In this document: in pieces, positions 21,041 to 34,999 of the stretch | How positions within the stretch are numbered: position 1 is the first letter of the stretch | How the letters are laid out: the number at the start of each line of letters is the position of its first letter | DNA from: Nephrocerus scutellatus | Lineage: Eukaryota > Arthropoda > Insecta > Diptera > Pipunculidae | Assembly: GCA_947095585.1 (NCBI GenBank) | Contig: OX352765.1 | Location: forward strand, 94,076,965 to 94,140,964 | Reading direction: 5' to 3' | Length of the DNA stretch: 64,000 nucleotides | Translations under genes and position numbers: made by a program | The notes under the pieces: generated by a model | Seen by the model: only the letters and a program-made list of their open reading frames with translations | What the model was told of the DNA's origin: nothing | The model's database searches: none

Positions 21041-22720
21041 GCCAATTAGTATATAGAGGATGTGAGTATTCCGACTCTAATATCCCAGGAAGTAGACGAA
21101 AGTCAAGGAGGTCTTTATTCCAAAAGCAGAAAAATTGAAGAATAACTATGCTCCCATGAGTGTTATATAGCAGCATTTCTCGATATTAAGAGCGCCTTCA
21201 ATAATGTGAGGATGAAGGCAAGTCTCTCCTGGAGCTAGACTACCCTGTAAGGAGGTTAATCAATCAAATGCTAGTAGGTAGGATTGTTAACTCAGAGCCG
21301 GGTGGTTCTAGTTATAGTTATAGCAACACCCCAACGATGAGTCCAGTCCCCTCTTCTCTGGCACATAGTAATCAACGACTTACCATTAGAACCAGAGATA
21401 TAGAGATGGAATAAGAGTAATCGAACATGCAGATGAGATAGCGATAGCTGTCTCAATGAAATACATCAGAACGATTAAGTAGGCCTTGCCAATAATAACA
21501 GAATGTGCCAGTAAATGTGGTCTTGGAGCCAACTCAGACTCTAGACTTTATAGGTAAGTGCGTTGGGCTTGGTATTGCCAAGAGCGAAGCGCTAAGGACG
21601 ATATCTACACGTGCTCCACCAACTACCGGTCGACATTTTCGTTAAGAGAATTTTGTCCTGATGCGATGCTTAATTCGCTAAGGAATGAACTGGCGACTTT
21701 TGACTACACCATACACGTCGTATGTTTCGACAAAGGCTTTCGGATTACATGCACCTCCAAAGAACTCTGGAGAAGTGGTTATATACAGGAAACCGAAGCT
21801 GTACAAATTTTTACTAACGGCTCCAAGTTAGACGGTAGAGTAGGAGCTGAAGTGATAAACTAAATGGTGAAACTTCTGTTCGTCTTCCGGACTACTGCAG
21901 CGCGTACCAAGTTGAAGTGATAGCGATTGAGGAAGTACTAACATGGTTAAGGAATAATCTGATATCTTTAATTGATATTGCAGCAATCAGGTCGCTGGAA
22001 TCAAGTCCACTAAGGTCTATGGTACCGTTGGGCTGCCACTATTCTCTCAACGAGATGAGTGAGTATATACATCTATATAGCATGCCCCCAACCCTTGGTC
22101 ATTCCGACATTAAGGGGATCTGCAGGCTCCTGCTGAAATCAAAAAGGGCAAGTGTGGGATAGCCGGTTATAGGCGATTAAATTAGCCCGTCGGATTGGAC
22201 CACAAGCAAATAAGTGATGGACGAAAACCTCATATATAACATAGCAAGACAAGATTGGCCAAAGCTGTACTTGAGGAGATCAATTGAATTAATGTCCATG
22301 GAATGAATTGAGTTGAGAGCGGTCCTAGGGATACTAACAGGACACTGCATTTTCGGAGGAACATACGAGAGGCTGGGATTGGAATTAAATGACTTCTGTA
22401 GAAGATGTATAAGGAAGAGAAGGGGAAGGAGACTGTAGTTCACTTCCTACGCTCCCGTCACATGAGCACATAGAAGGAACAAACATCTGGGTAAATATAC
22501 AGAATGGACAACCCCTCGAATCTCAAAGCAGTAAAGTGCGGTGCGGAATAATTTACGCTTCATAAAAAGCTCCAAATGGATTATTTAAAGGAGGAAAAGG
22601 AATAAGATCCTATGGTATCAAAACTACCTGCCTAAGTGTGCCTCATCAGCCATTGCTACATATTCTTTATTCAAAGGCAATGGCTCACAACGTAGTCTAA
22701 CCTAAGTGTCCCGACTCCTA
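21040..22720 (+). mobile_element. R1/LOA-like LINE relic (RT to C-terminus)
   Basis: Broken frames include a DIKSAFNNV-like RT block (about 21180-21210), a 'VINDLPLEPEI' palm block (about 21365-21400), RNase H start VQIFTNGSKLDGRVGAEVIN (about 21805-21860), QVEVIAIEEVLTWL (about 21915-21950), and a C-terminal block ELRAVLGILTGHCIFGGTYE then DFCRRC (about 22310-22410). Order and spacing match an R1/LOA LINE. It has many stops. Confidence 0.76.
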
Positions 22721-22759
22721 TTTATGTAAAGCAATTTCTGTTCATCAAAATTTCGCCAA

Positions 22760-25700
22760 AGAGCACTTATCATTTACGTTAAACGAATCATTTGCAGCGC
22801 AGCAACCCGAAATGTCAAAGGTCAGGTCTTTAGTGTCGTCTAACAAAGCGGTTAGTTCTTTGGAATATTTGAACCTGCTAATGTGTATGTAAGTGTGTCT
22901 GTGATATGTATATATAAATTACATAGTCGTCGTTTCCATCATATGAGTATATGAATCGGATATCATCCAGGGGGTTGATATGTCTACCTAATCCCATCCA
23001 GAAAATCAAAATAGCCAAAGTCCAACTAATCCTTACAATTTGCTTGTAAATTGGGCGTAGAAGGACGTGAATGTGTCAATCCCAATGCAGGAATTTTTTC
23101 TTCAGAAACTTTGCATGGGTGTGACAAATATTTCGCTTTTCACGTTTTTTTGTCTGTTCTGTGGTTGATGCGGTAGAAAGTCAGCCCATACCGGTTTTTT
23201 TTTAAACATTCTCCAGTATCGATTTGGGTACCAGTAGAGCAATCATCAGTTCAACAAACTATAGCATCTGTACGGCCATTATGAGAAGAGGGTGGTTGGG
23301 TTGCATTGCTGCCTATAGTTGCGCAGAATATGAAAGACTAAGCCAAGGATTAACTACTTAAGGTGGTAGATCGCCTTCCTTGCTGCACTCACTCGATGGT
23401 GAGGCCAATCCAGTTTTTTGTTGCTGTTGCTTCTGCACCTGATGGCCGACCCAGGGATTAATGCATCAACCATATGGAGGCATCAAGCGTTAATTTCCTC
23501 GAAAAGTTAGAGACACATCAGACGAAGAATTATCACAATGATGGGGTCAAGTTGTAACCAAGCAGAGAAACAGATGAAACGGAAACGATAATCGACAAAG
23601 TCGACTTTTGTGTAGCGAAGTTATTAAAGATGTATTAGCCGTAATAAATGTCACAGGATTCAAAGTTAGTCCGGCGGCTATTGTAACGCTGCGTTGAAAC
23701 TGATGCAAGACGGAAGTAGGTGAGTAAGACGAAGTGAATGCCAACGACATCACCCTCGATTGTTTCCAGCTATGCTGGGGATGATGACTAAAGTTCCCAA
23801 ATCTCGCGCTCTCCGAATGTTTATTAAGGAGTTGAAGGCGGGACGCGGGACGAACTATTTCTCATTTCGCTCAACATGTGCGTTGCTTGCGCTCGTTACA
23901 CCATCGCGTGAACCATCCATCCTTGACGAAATATTCGGGAATTCATCATTATGTGGAAGACTTCGTGGTCGTCTGTCTGTCAAGCTACATATTTGTATGG
24001 TGGCGCACATATGGTGCGCGTACTTTGCGCATCAGATTATAATAAACTAAAGTTTTGGTCCTTTGTCATTTTTGCGTATAGCTGCAATGCACAAGTTGAC
24101 GAAATTGTCCCATCATTGAGCCGCAGAGAGCGTCATATTGCGCGACGGAGGCTCCACTGTCGCATACACAAAAGTAATGACAAAAGTTTATTAAGGAATA
24201 TTGACGGCGAAGGACGACGATTGTGTGCTGAGAATAAATAAATATGCTCCTTCGTATGAGGAGCATCACATCTGATGGACTGGATGTTTGGAATACTTTG
24301 TTGTTTTGTGTTTTGGCAAAAAAAGAGGAGTGAGACGACCAGATTCAGCATTCTATCTACCATTACTTTAAGTTGATAGTTAAGTAGGTAACACAAGGAA
24401 CGGGGAAATTAGAAGAGAAGGTCAAGATACTTTATTTTTCAACTTCCATTGATATGCATTAATATGGAGCCATTATGTGTTCTTTGGTCTTACAGGTATC
24501 AACAATTACCAGTCCTTAAACAGAGTCTTACGGAGTGTAAGGTGGTCAGTCTCTCTTTCATTAATGCTAAGCTTTATGATGGGCCGTTTCTCCAATTAGG
24601 CAAGACTATTTTATAGCAATGCGAGTGGAAATATCCATGTACTGTACACATACAATCATCCCGGTGAGCATATTGATTGTTCTCACAAAATTATGTTTGG
24701 ATCGAATAACTGTCATCAATTTGTTTGAATTTGTTCCTAATCCAACTTATTCAAAGCTTAAACACTAGCGTGTGCATCTGCACATATATGGAGAGAACAG
24801 GAGTGGCAATCTGTTAAAACGTCATCCTTCGCATACTCGTAGTGAGTCCTTGACGTTTATTTCTAACTTCTTCGCGTCGATGTAAATTTCCTTGAGTTCT
24901 GTTGTTCGTTCTTTGTCTACCTACGAATCGGGATTTAGGGAGCATGCGTTTTAAAGTAGTCCCTATTGTTCCTGTGTTCTCTCCTTCTCTCCTTGTATAT
25001 ATATAATACTTTGTTTGCATATGCCAACAGCACTTTTTTTTTACTTTTTTGAATGGTCATGGACAGCAGATAAACCAGTAAAGTGATATATGGATAAGTA
25101 TCCCTGTGTGTGTGGAAGTAGCCATCTTTAGATGAAGGAGACTGTAAAATACGTAAAGGCAATCGAATAAATTTTATACCGTAGGTATACTTGTATCTAA
25201 TAAAATTTAGTGTTTTCGACGAATTATAAATTACAGGAACTCCTTGGTTATCATTTTGTCAAGATCTGTAGTGTGCCGGATAGTGAGAAAAAATTAGGAA
25301 TTGAAATGATTGGAAATGATGCCTAAATATGATAACTGGATGTGTATCGAGATGTTCTTAGCAATTTCCTTTGATTCACTTTAACGTTTCAGCCTTAAGC
25401 TTCAGTAAGGGACCCAATGATTAAAAAATCTGTAAGTTGATAATATAGCGGTCAGGAGAATTGTGGGAATAACTTACGAAAATATAAATATAAATCTTTT
25501 ACCGCACTGTACATATTCCTTATAAGAATAATCATTGTATTGAATTGTATTAGATTTAACAAAATACCAAAAACCATTGCATACATTTTGGCTTAGTAAT
25601 ATTGTATATATTTTAGTTATATTATAGTTATATTTATATTAGTTATATTTTCCCCTTAAATTTTATATAATATATATATTTATATGCACTTGTGGAACTT

Positions 25701-25770
25701 GTATACCAGATTGTATACAGGGTGTCCCCTAACTCGTCAAGGATAATTTGGGAAAGTATTCTTGGTTATC
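22760..25770. other. No supported gene
   Basis: About 3 kb. ORFs of up to about 96 codons (23760-24241) overlap on opposite strands and show no family. AT content is high from 24.4 kb onward. Confidence 0.45.
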
Positions 25771-25771
25771 T

Positions 25772-25850
25772 TCTATATATATAAAAATCAATTGCTGTGC
25801 GTTAGACGCAAAAATCTGTTTTTTCGCAATAAATCTCGAACGACGTCTGA
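25772..25850 (+). mobile_element. Possible Helitron-type 5' terminus
   Basis: TCTATATATATAAAAATCAA then TTGCTGTGCGTTAG resembles the 'TCTATATATATAAAAATGAA' start common among insect Helitrons. The preceding base is T, not the usual A, and I found no CTRR hairpin end. Weak. Confidence 0.33.
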
Positions 25851-26329
25851 CTCTGTCGAAGGACAATGGGAGACTAAGCAGGTAGCTGTGCTCGATGTAA
25901 CAACAAGAACTAACATGAAATAAATTGTTTTGTTTTGAAGTTATTGGCGGTGAGTCTACTTGCCCCTGGGGCCAACTATCCCCGGTCTCCCCTATTCTTA
26001 GGTATATTCTAATAAAAAAATTTAAATTCTATCCTTTGTAACTGCGTTTAAATAAAGTTGATATCTTTTTTGAGTATTCAGATATTCAACTTCAGTGCCT
26101 GTTACAGATTTCTTGTCCATGCTCTTTGAATTTGAGGTCAATTTTCTCCAGAAAATGTGTAGGTAATAAACAAAAAGTTTTATTACTTTTTTCTTATGAA
26201 CGTAACAATAATAAAAATAAAAATCCGCTGCAAGTTAGCGTAAAACCCCATATATTGGGAAAACCCGCAGTAGGTAAAAAGGCTATAAATAAAAAATGAT
26301 TTTGTTTGATTTTAGATAATTTTTATTTT

Positions 26330-28310
26330 ATGTGTGTACAATAACAGTAATAACAGGTGCTCAAAGTGTCCTCCTTGGCCCATGCCCGAGAAACGCAGAC
26401 AACAAGAAAGACGACAACGTCATCCTGTAAACGATCGGGTATTTTCTAAATATAAAGAAAAAATGGCGAAAGAGGTGAAAACTGAAAACCGCCCAAAAAA
26501 AGAAGGACCAGCATACGTTCGCCCAGATGTCTGCTTCAAAAGCTATAGTAAAGAAAGCGCCATCAGAGGATCTTTAATAGGACTCTTAACATAGTGACCG
26601 ACAAATACCAGTTTGTACTTTCGCAACTGCGTTGTGCAGTCAACATTTTTCGCAAGCTGTGCGGAGTTTACCAGGAAGATGAACTGACCAAACGGCGGCC
26701 AGGACATCGAACAAGGCTCTGATGCTTTTACGAAGCGTATTTCCATTCCTGATATTATCACCATTGAAGACCGAACAGCATCCAGAGCGCTACAGAAATA
26801 GCGGAAGCCTTTGCTTGTCATTTTTAAAGGAGCTTTACCGACCACCAACGCATCTTCCAGACTTTATGGAAGAGATTGAAAGTCTTGTGGAAGACGCCAC
26901 TTCTCATGGATATTCTATAGTGCGGTTCAGTGAAGAAAATCCAGCCAACTTTCCAGTTACTTTCCAACCATTGTTCCAACGCAATTGTTAAAAAATATGG
27001 TTAACATCAAAGTTGCCATACCCGGAACAGGAAGGTGACCAAAGTAGTACCAGTACTCAAGAAAACTGACCGCTCCAGCGTAACTGGTTACCGTCCAATA
27101 ACATTACTGTGTTGTATCATAAAGTATTGGAATCTTTGATCGGTAAAAAGATCAATGCGTTGTGTTCGGAAAGAAACCTTATTCCTTTCTTTCGATTCGG
27201 GTTCCGAGAGAAGCAATTTTTGCTGCAACCTCTGCTAAAGCTGCACAGTGAACTCACTAAAGGACTGAACGTCAAAAGTAGTACAGTAGCCTGTTTACTA
27301 GACATCGTAAAAGCTTTTGATATCATTAAAATACTGTAAAAACATATTAGTTTTGTTTTCCCCAATTATATTATAAAAATAATTAAAAATTTTAACAGGG
27401 CCTTTTTTGGACTGGTGTACGGCAGCCCATCGACAAGGAAATGGATGAAAGCCGGAGTTCCTCAAGGTTCCAGACTTGGACCAGTATTTTCACGACGGAT
27501 CAACCCAACAATATAGCCAGAACAATGACCATGCTTTTCGCGGATGACTCCCTCACGTATGCCGTTTCCCGCTCTCCTGAGATAGCTGCCCGAAGAGTGG
27601 AACACCTCCGAAATCTTTTGGATTTCTACCTGAAGTGGGGATCAACGCCAACAAAACGGAACTTATTTTCTTCCAAGTACCAGCAAACAAAACAGGGATA
27701 AGAATATTTACCAGGCGGTGCAGAGGCTTAAAAACCACCTTTTCGGACAACATGACAATAAACATCAAGTCAGAGACAAAGTACCTGGGAATCAACTTTA
27801 CCGAGAGGCTCAAGTTTAACTTTCACATCGATAAATCAATAAAAAAGCTAACTAGGCTCTTCATTTGGTGCGCACCCGCTACTAAGAAGACGAAAAGGTC
27901 TGTCAAACAACACCAGGCTGCTCTTCTACAAACAGCTCATCAGGCCAGTGATAGCCTATGGCTATCCCATATAGCTCACCGTCTCACCAACAAGAAGATC
28001 TCGCTATTTTGAAGGTTCTTAGGATCTGTACAGAACTCTGGAGGGTGCCAAACAGCTATAAGTTTGTTTGGACACAAGACTTTACGAAGCAGCAGATGAT
28101 CTGCTGCCAATAACCGACCACTTGTTCCAAATGGCGAGGAAATTCGTCGACGAATTGGAAACACATCCAAGTCCTGAGATGCAATGACTAAGAATCGAGG
28201 AAATCGAGTCAAGCCACCGGTACATACATTGTAGATTGTAATGGATTCACAGGACGTCTTCTTCTACGCGAAGGCAAGCAACCAACACTACCGAGGCTAA
28301 AGATATCCCT
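26330..28310 (+). mobile_element. Jockey-like LINE, internally deleted
   Basis: 26334-26594 resembles the end of Jockey ORF1: a cysteine-bearing zinc-knuckle remnant RCSKCPPW, a Lys/Glu-rich tail and VRPDVCFKSYS. The endonuclease is missing. RT follows in pieces: KVTKVVPVLKKTDRSSVTGY and RPITLLC (about 27035-27115), FGFREKQFLLQPLLKLHSEL (about 27200), ACLLDIVKAFD (about 27290), KAGVPQGSRLGPVF (about 27450-27490), MLFADDSLTYAV (about 27530-27560), INANKTELIFFQVP and KYLGINFTERLKFNFHID (about 27640-27830). Frameshifts and stops throughout. Confidence 0.8.
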
Positions 28311-28369
28311 GTTCATTTTTATTTTGTTTTAAAATTATTGTTTAAATATAAATTCCTTTGATAGATGGC

Positions 28370-28560
28370 GAAAGGAACAAGACGCAGACGATAATGGCTC
28401 CATTGATAGAAACCCAAGGGCTGTACATCAAAACGCTTTCATACAGATCGAGTAGATGGAACGAAAACTGTATACAAAGTACATGGTAGCCAGATCTGTG
28501 AGCTGAAGATCCTTCTGTTCCAAGAAAGTAACTTGCGAATTCAAAGGAATCAAACGCCCG
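28370..28560 (+). mobile_element. RTE-like LINE RT fragment
   Basis: One frame reads DDNGSIDRNPRAVHQNAFIQ, then TKYMVARSVS. It corresponds to the segment around and after the YADD box of the copy at 14.24-14.36 kb. Confidence 0.6.
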
Positions 28561-28569
28561 ACTTCTCAG

Positions 28570-31500
28570 CTTTTTCTTAATGGTGGGGAGTTCCGATTCA
28601 ACTTTTCATGCTCTATGTATTCTACGTTAGTTGGCTGGTAAAAAAGAGTTTTTTTCGAATTGCAACTTAGCTCACCCACGTTTGTATCTTTATGGCATAA
28701 ATAAATTAGGTGTATATAGATATATCAGGGTAATTTAGTGGTCTGGCTGTACGATCATCCCACACTCAATCATTTTGAGTGCGCGGCATTTTACGAGTGT
28801 TGCTTTCCGGTTGAGTTGAGTCAATTGGTGGGCAAACCTCACGTTACATCTGATGGCGATGTTTTGCAGAATGCGTAGTCTTGAACGAAGTATAGCAGAC
28901 GAGCTGCACATACCTACCCTACATATCTATATACACACCCCTGTATATTAACATTTCCATTGATTGCTTCAACAATAATGTCATGGCGGAGCTGTTGTCC
29001 CCTATCGATTGATGTTGTGAGTGCTGACTTTATTACTTTAGGGAGTAGAGGGTGCGCAAGCAGCAATCGTTTTGAATGGGAGTGGTATGCTTGAATGCTT
29101 AAGGTGTATGTTTAAAATATGTAAAGCTTGGATAGATACGTTCTTATCCATAAATGCTTGTTTTCTATACACGAAATCATGTTAATGCCTCTTTGCAGTG
29201 AATTGCGTGAATTGAGCTCCCGCATTTGTTTTTGTTTGGCTGAGTCACGACGCTAAAAAACTATATTAATATTTCGACGTTTTTGGTATAGGTAGTGGAT
29301 TAAAAAAAATCAAACTACACTTGGAAGCAAACAAATCAAGCCACTACTATTCTTTGAGTTTAAAACGAAACATCAACCCATTGGATATACGGTATCTCAT
29401 ACGCCACGGTTATATGGTGCGGCGCTGTGATCGTATGACAGCTTCAGCTGATGTTTCTATTTACATGTAATGATGTCTGTTATAGCTTCAATAGGATTTA
29501 GAGCGAAAAGTCATACGCCAACCAAGGGTTGTTTAGTTGTCTTTAAAAAAAATAATAATTAACTCTTAACTCTGGCAGCTATTGGCTTCAAAATAAAACT
29601 TACTCGCATGCAGCGAAGAGTCATGGTTGGGTGTTGTAACGAAAACGAAACACTATAGCAAATGGATACCAAAAGAGTAGTTTGGTATGACTTCCTGTTG
29701 CCCCTAAAAATGGTATACGATACACCTTATGGAAATATTGCAGAATATTGCTTCATTCCTCTTCTATGCTGTAACTTTGTGGAAAAAAGAAAATATTTTG
29801 AAATATCCCCGACCTCAAAAACAGATATTTTGGCGATTATTACCAAATAAGTGTGACTGTGTGGCGTGTTTCGATGTATACATAAAAGTTTGAACCCGAA
29901 AAACGAAGTTTTTTTAAATTTACTTGGTTCAGTTGATCCAGTTAAGGTCTATGATGCTTATCTTGCTAGCCACTTTATTTGTCGAATTCCGACCTCCGTA
30001 AGGTATTTTATGACAACCCTGCGTTTTCATAAGGTATCGTTGATGTACCGTTCTGACTGATAACGTCCATAGTCTACTCTATTAATGAAGAAAAGATCGG
30101 CTCTTGCTTCCAGTGAGAATATAAATAAATCACCGCTAAAGCTTACATTTTCATTAATGGATAACCAGATCACCAGTATTTGTTGTCTGTCATTGCTGTT
30201 GCTATTTAGACAGATGCGGTGAGCAATGAAGATGACCATTGTCCATATACTGGTTGTCGCCCTTCTAGTGTCTTTTCTAGTGTCTTCGGTCAACTGTTTC
30301 TAGAACTGTATGTGATGTAATTAGGAAAAGCAATCAATTTTCCACAGTGGAGTCTAATGAAGGAATACCCATTTATGGGAATAATAAACTCAATGAACCA
30401 ATACAATTTCCTATAAAAGTTATTATAGGTACATAGAGTGTATAGCATTTAAATAATGAAGAAAAACAACAAATACAGCAACCGAACCAAACCAAACCAT
30501 AAATTAGCTGTGTGCTTACTGCTTACACCATCATCAGCAATATCAGAGAAGAAGGGGATGGGGCACTCGCATGCAGCACAGCAACCCAGCAAAAAGGCAA
30601 CAACTTATCCAACTTATGGAAACCATCAGAACAAGTATTTAATTTTGTTAACAAAAAGAGCTAAAAGCGCAGTAGATACCTACATAATATCCGCTCAGGA
30701 ACAATATAAATAACGAACTGGTGATAGGTAGGAGGAGTGGGTGGTGGTAGGATGCGCGACTAATGCGAAGCATTTAACATTCCACTAATCGTATATAGAG
30801 AGCAACTACTGGCGGAGGCGCATCCACATGGCCTCGAATAGGGGCGATGAGAGGCTCCTATCTTCTCGTGCAGACGTACGTATCTGGCATATAAACCACA
30901 CATGCGCATCAAGATATTTCCGCCAGCAGCTGAATGCCGTAAATATATATACAATGTACAAGCATTATGTGTATGTATTTGTGTTTGTTTTTGTTTTTCG
31001 CCATAGTAAGGTACATTCCTACAAAATCTGAGGGAAAAGATCAAGCTGGCGTTCCTTGTAAAATAATGCTTCCTATATTGGGTGTACCAACCAATAGTTT
31101 ATTACAAAGTATTCTCCATGTATGGGTGATGCGAACTGGAAGCATTTGAAAAAGCCATAACGAACCGTAACCAAGTTAGTTGCTGCAAATTAATGTCGTT
31201 ATGCGAACTTAATGAGCAAGAAATATCCAGTTAAGTTGCACCAAAAAGAGAATATAAACATGGCTGGCAGCGAGCGCAGTGTACAACAACAAACGGACAT
31301 CAGCCATAACTTACGTACCCGCATATACACATTACTTGTATATATTATGTATCTACTAGTGGCATTTGTTTATGTACACGAGTGCTAGCAAACGCGAGCA
31401 TATCCACGCAACAAAAACATACCAACTCAGCCATAAACATGTCCGAAATGTCTTTCTTTATACTTATTCTTGGCCTGTCATTGCTCCGCCCTCCGCACTC

Positions 31501-31760
31501 CTTCATATGGCCGTTCTATGTGAAAGAAAAAATCGCTACAGCAAGTTAGCAACAAAAAAAGGCACCTAGCAAGATTCACCCTCCCCCCACACCCACTCTG
31601 CTGACAGTTACACTGCAGATACTTTATTTAGTTATCTCCCCACGTTAACACACTCGTCCAGATACTAAAATCACTTTTAGATGCAGATAGACGACAGCTC
31701 TCTGCTGCTACTTTCTACGCCTAGAGTTGGACGATTGGACATTTGCTGCTACAGACAAGA
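28570..31760. other. No supported gene
   Basis: About 3.2 kb. Short ORFs (29662-30060, 30456-30713, 30760-31149) have no recognisable domains and conflict between strands. Confidence 0.45.
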
Positions 31761-32624
31761 TGAAAATTATACACTGATGGTCAGAAATATTAGGACCACC
31801 AACGAATTTTTTTGCCTGATCTAAGGATACTTCGCATTCGACATTTTTCAATTAGAAGCTTTCGATAGTAGCTTTTGTTAAACGTTCACAACCAACAAAT
31901 GTTTCATAACTGTTCTATTCTTCCATTATTGGTGGAATGCATAATACTTAATTACGCAATCCATATTGTTACGAAATTTAGGCTTTCGAGTTCGTAAAGG
32001 ATTTTGCAAATAAAACGCACGTTTATTAATTTACAAATTACAATTTTAATTAATTACACTATGGTGATTACTTTCTATGCACACAAAAATACTTATTACA
32101 ACAAAATCTGAATTTCACTACTATTCTCTTAGGTGGTAGCTCTACGAGCATATCATTGCAAGAATTTTTTCAACTTTAATGGGGAATTCCAAATAACAAA
32201 AAAATCTCAGCGGCAAAACGCCGCTTATTTATTGCGAGCCCGAAGGGCGAAGCTTATATTGAGAGGATGTCATGATAATTTTTCAGCGAACGTGTGTACA
32301 TTTGTACGTGTGTACGCTTGTTTGTCGTGTCGTATTTCTCGACTTCTACCAGCCAAAATTTGATGGGACTTTTTTTAAAACAATTGGTTAGCGCTCGGCT
32401 TGCGATAGCGTTAGTTTTTCATTCATACGGGTAACTACCCCTGAGAAAACTGAAAAAAATACTCAATCTACGCGTCGCTATCGATATTTTTTAAGCCTGA
32501 ACGTTTGCAAAGGAAAATGTGGCTTTTTCAGTCTATCTCAGAACTCGACCCGCTGAAATGACTGAATGGCCTATCGCTTATGAATAAAACACCTACACTT
32601 AACTGTTCATACATTTTTATTAAT

Positions 32625-32745
32625 AAGAAATATTTCCTTCAATGTTTTATTGATTTTACCAAAGTTTTCACCAAATCTTGAGGTATCGCCTCCCATTCCC
32701 CTGCGATTGCCTATTGAAGCTCACGGAGACTCGTTGGAGCAATAT
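32625..32745 (-). mobile_element. Tc1-like transposase C-terminal fragment
   Basis: A minus-strand frame reads SLRELQ, a stop, then AIAGEWEAIPQDLVKTLVKS. This fits the Tc1 C-terminal pattern 'L-x-x-W-x-x-I-P-x-x-x-x-x-x-L-x-x-S-M'. Only this stub is recognised. Confidence 0.5.
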
Positions 32746-33699
32746 CTCTGGCTCGATTTATTATATTTAAACTTTGCACACATGTGTATCTCCGATGATA
32801 ACACTTTCTGTAAAAATTTGGAAGAGATTGGGCCCTAACGCAGAGGTGCTCTCATATAATTTTTATCAAAATTAACCCGATTTTGTTCAAACTTTGCAAC
32901 ATTTGTATTTGATTAGAGAATTTACTTAAAAACAATTATGGTTTGTTGTTTTTGTGTCGATTTCCCTTACAAGAACGACATATAAAGCTTAAAAGTCTCC
33001 GAATTGTTTGTATATAAAATTTTGGAGAAAAGACTACACCAACAATACTGGAAAATAAGAACTTAGGCTGATGACAGACTGTCTGCTGTCTACTCGTACA
33101 TCACAGATACTTACTATTTACTCGATCGAAAATAACTAAGCGGTAAAGTTAAACTTTTGGATCGCAGTGTAATTGACGTGCGCTCCGACAGCTCATAACG
33201 AGCTGATGTTTGTGTTTCCATATACCCTACCGACTTGTCAATTCGACCAGGTGGCAGCAGCCGCTTCCATACCATAAGCATACGCATACCAGATATCTCC
33301 GACCAGCCAACAGCAAATGAACACAAAAACAAAACAAAATACACACATCGATTCCGACGTCGGTTAGGTATAGCGTTCGCCGCTTCCATTTTGGGAAAAA
33401 TGAAAATTCTAGATACCTAGATACACTTGATTAAACTGTAGATACTTTTAGGTATGACTCGACTCAACTGTTTGTCGTGCGATGGGTGTGCGCGGAGGGT
33501 GCTTGAGAAAAAAAATAAAAACAACCGAACTGTTGGCTCTCAGTGAGGAGGATGATGATGAGCCGCATGATGGCGCATCTACTTGATTGGCTGCACAATG
33601 TATCTACTCAAGTAAGCAAACCGGTTAGACTAGCAGCCAATCAGGGAACGCTGCACACGATATGCCCACCGATTGGTTGGCATTGAAGCGCAACAGCTA

Positions 33700-34359
33700 C
33701 AGGCGTGATTCGTTCGTCTGCGCAACATCCAACTCGCAGAGCAGAGCAAAAAAAAACCATCCGTTCGTCCGTTTTGGGTACAACAGAATCCTGTTCAGTT
33801 TATGTTGAACCCTCGTTCGGGTGTGTTCCACGACCAGATGATGCATTAGAGAGAGGTGGTATAGTGTTTGTGTTTTATCCGTCGTGCATCAAACTGCGTC
33901 GTCTGTCGGGTGCGGGCGTAGAGCGTTAGTATCTAAGTTCGATTGTTCGATTGTTTTTGTTCTATAACCGGATCTCTGAGTTGATCCGTCGTCTCTGGAT
34001 AGTATTTAATTATTGCTGATTCAATTAATTAGCGGATGATAATTGGTAATTGTGCGTTCAGTGTAATGAAGTCGCTGATTAGCAACAATAATTGCACGGC
34101 GTTCATACTGTTCTGATATTGATATACTCGTTCGTGTGTGCGTGTGCGGAGTAGTGATTAGGTGCGTGTCGCCGCGAGTGCGTGAGAATTTGCATTAACT
34201 GCAAGCGGTGGTGCTGCATCTGGTGAAAGTGCAATTCAGTTAAATCGACCCGATACGCTACATACGTGCGGCGCAACGAGATTTATTCATTCGAATGCCC
34301 GCGACGTGCAAGCGAGCGAGATAGTGTGACACGAAGATCGTTAGAGAATTTTGAGGATT
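33700..34359 (+). promoter_or_regulatory. Putative promoter / 5' UTR of the gene starting at 34360
   Basis: Less AT-rich than its surroundings and directly upstream of a good first coding exon. TTCAGT initiator-like motifs occur at 33794 and 34057. No TATA box stands out. The transcription start is not determined. Confidence 0.35.
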
Positions 34360-34476
34360 ATGGAAAGTAACACATTCGGAGGCAGCCATCTACCATCGCA
34401 AGCTTTAGTCGTACTATCAGAGGCCGCTTCAGGACTTCATGAGGCATTGAGAGGACAACGGCCGTTCCCATCAAGA
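34360..34476 (+). CDS. First coding exon of an unidentified gene
   Basis: The ATG at 34360 opens 39 codons (MESNTFGGSHLPSQALVVLS, then EAASGLHEALRGQRPFPSR) that end in phase 0 at a consensus donor AGA|GTAAGT (34477). The composition is amphipathic and unlike the LINE relics around it. After the donor the frame runs only to a stop at 34539, as expected for intron sequence. A phase-0 partner is required downstream, and the exon-like stretch at 63659 is one candidate. The family is not recognised. If joined to it, the intron would be about 29 kb. Confidence 0.5.
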
Positions 34477-34999
34477 GTAAGTTTTCCTGTGATAAGAATA
34501 CCTACTGCAAAGGTAGTGCGCTATCGTGTCAAACTATAAACTTTAACTTAATGCCAAAAGATCGACACAACTCTCCGTCAGAGAATTATTCGCAACCTGC
34601 AGCTGATTTTGTAACCGGTTCTTTTTTGTTTCTTCCAAACAAATAAATAAAACGTTAGACAGGTTTGTAAAATACCTAGTCTCTAATATTGACATTAATA
34701 TGATATCCATAGAAAGCTCCAACTTGCCTATATGAATATAGAGCTAACGATCTTTTAAACCGATCTATCCAATCTACACATTGTGTAAATGACTCAAAGT
34801 GTTGTACAAATGAGTGACATATTGGTACTTTTGTTTTCATTCACAATTATTAAAACCTGTTTAACCCGGGATAAAGTCCTGGTCACACTGGTCACCATCG
34901 TGGTAGTTTCGTAGTAGCGTTTATAAATAAAAAGCGCCCCATTTTGTTTATTAAACGTAATAGCTTCTCTTTGAGATATCAAATTTCAGATAGAAGTAC

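Noticed and set aside
31771..31800. ACTGATGGTCAGAAATATTA sequence resembling a Tc1-type TIR
   Set aside because: No matching inverted end was found within a few kb, although a Tc1 C-terminal stub lies at 32.6-32.75 kb.
31968..32040. TGTTACGAAATTTAGG as a possible LTR end
   Set aside because: No second LTR, primer-binding site or matching internal domain nearby.
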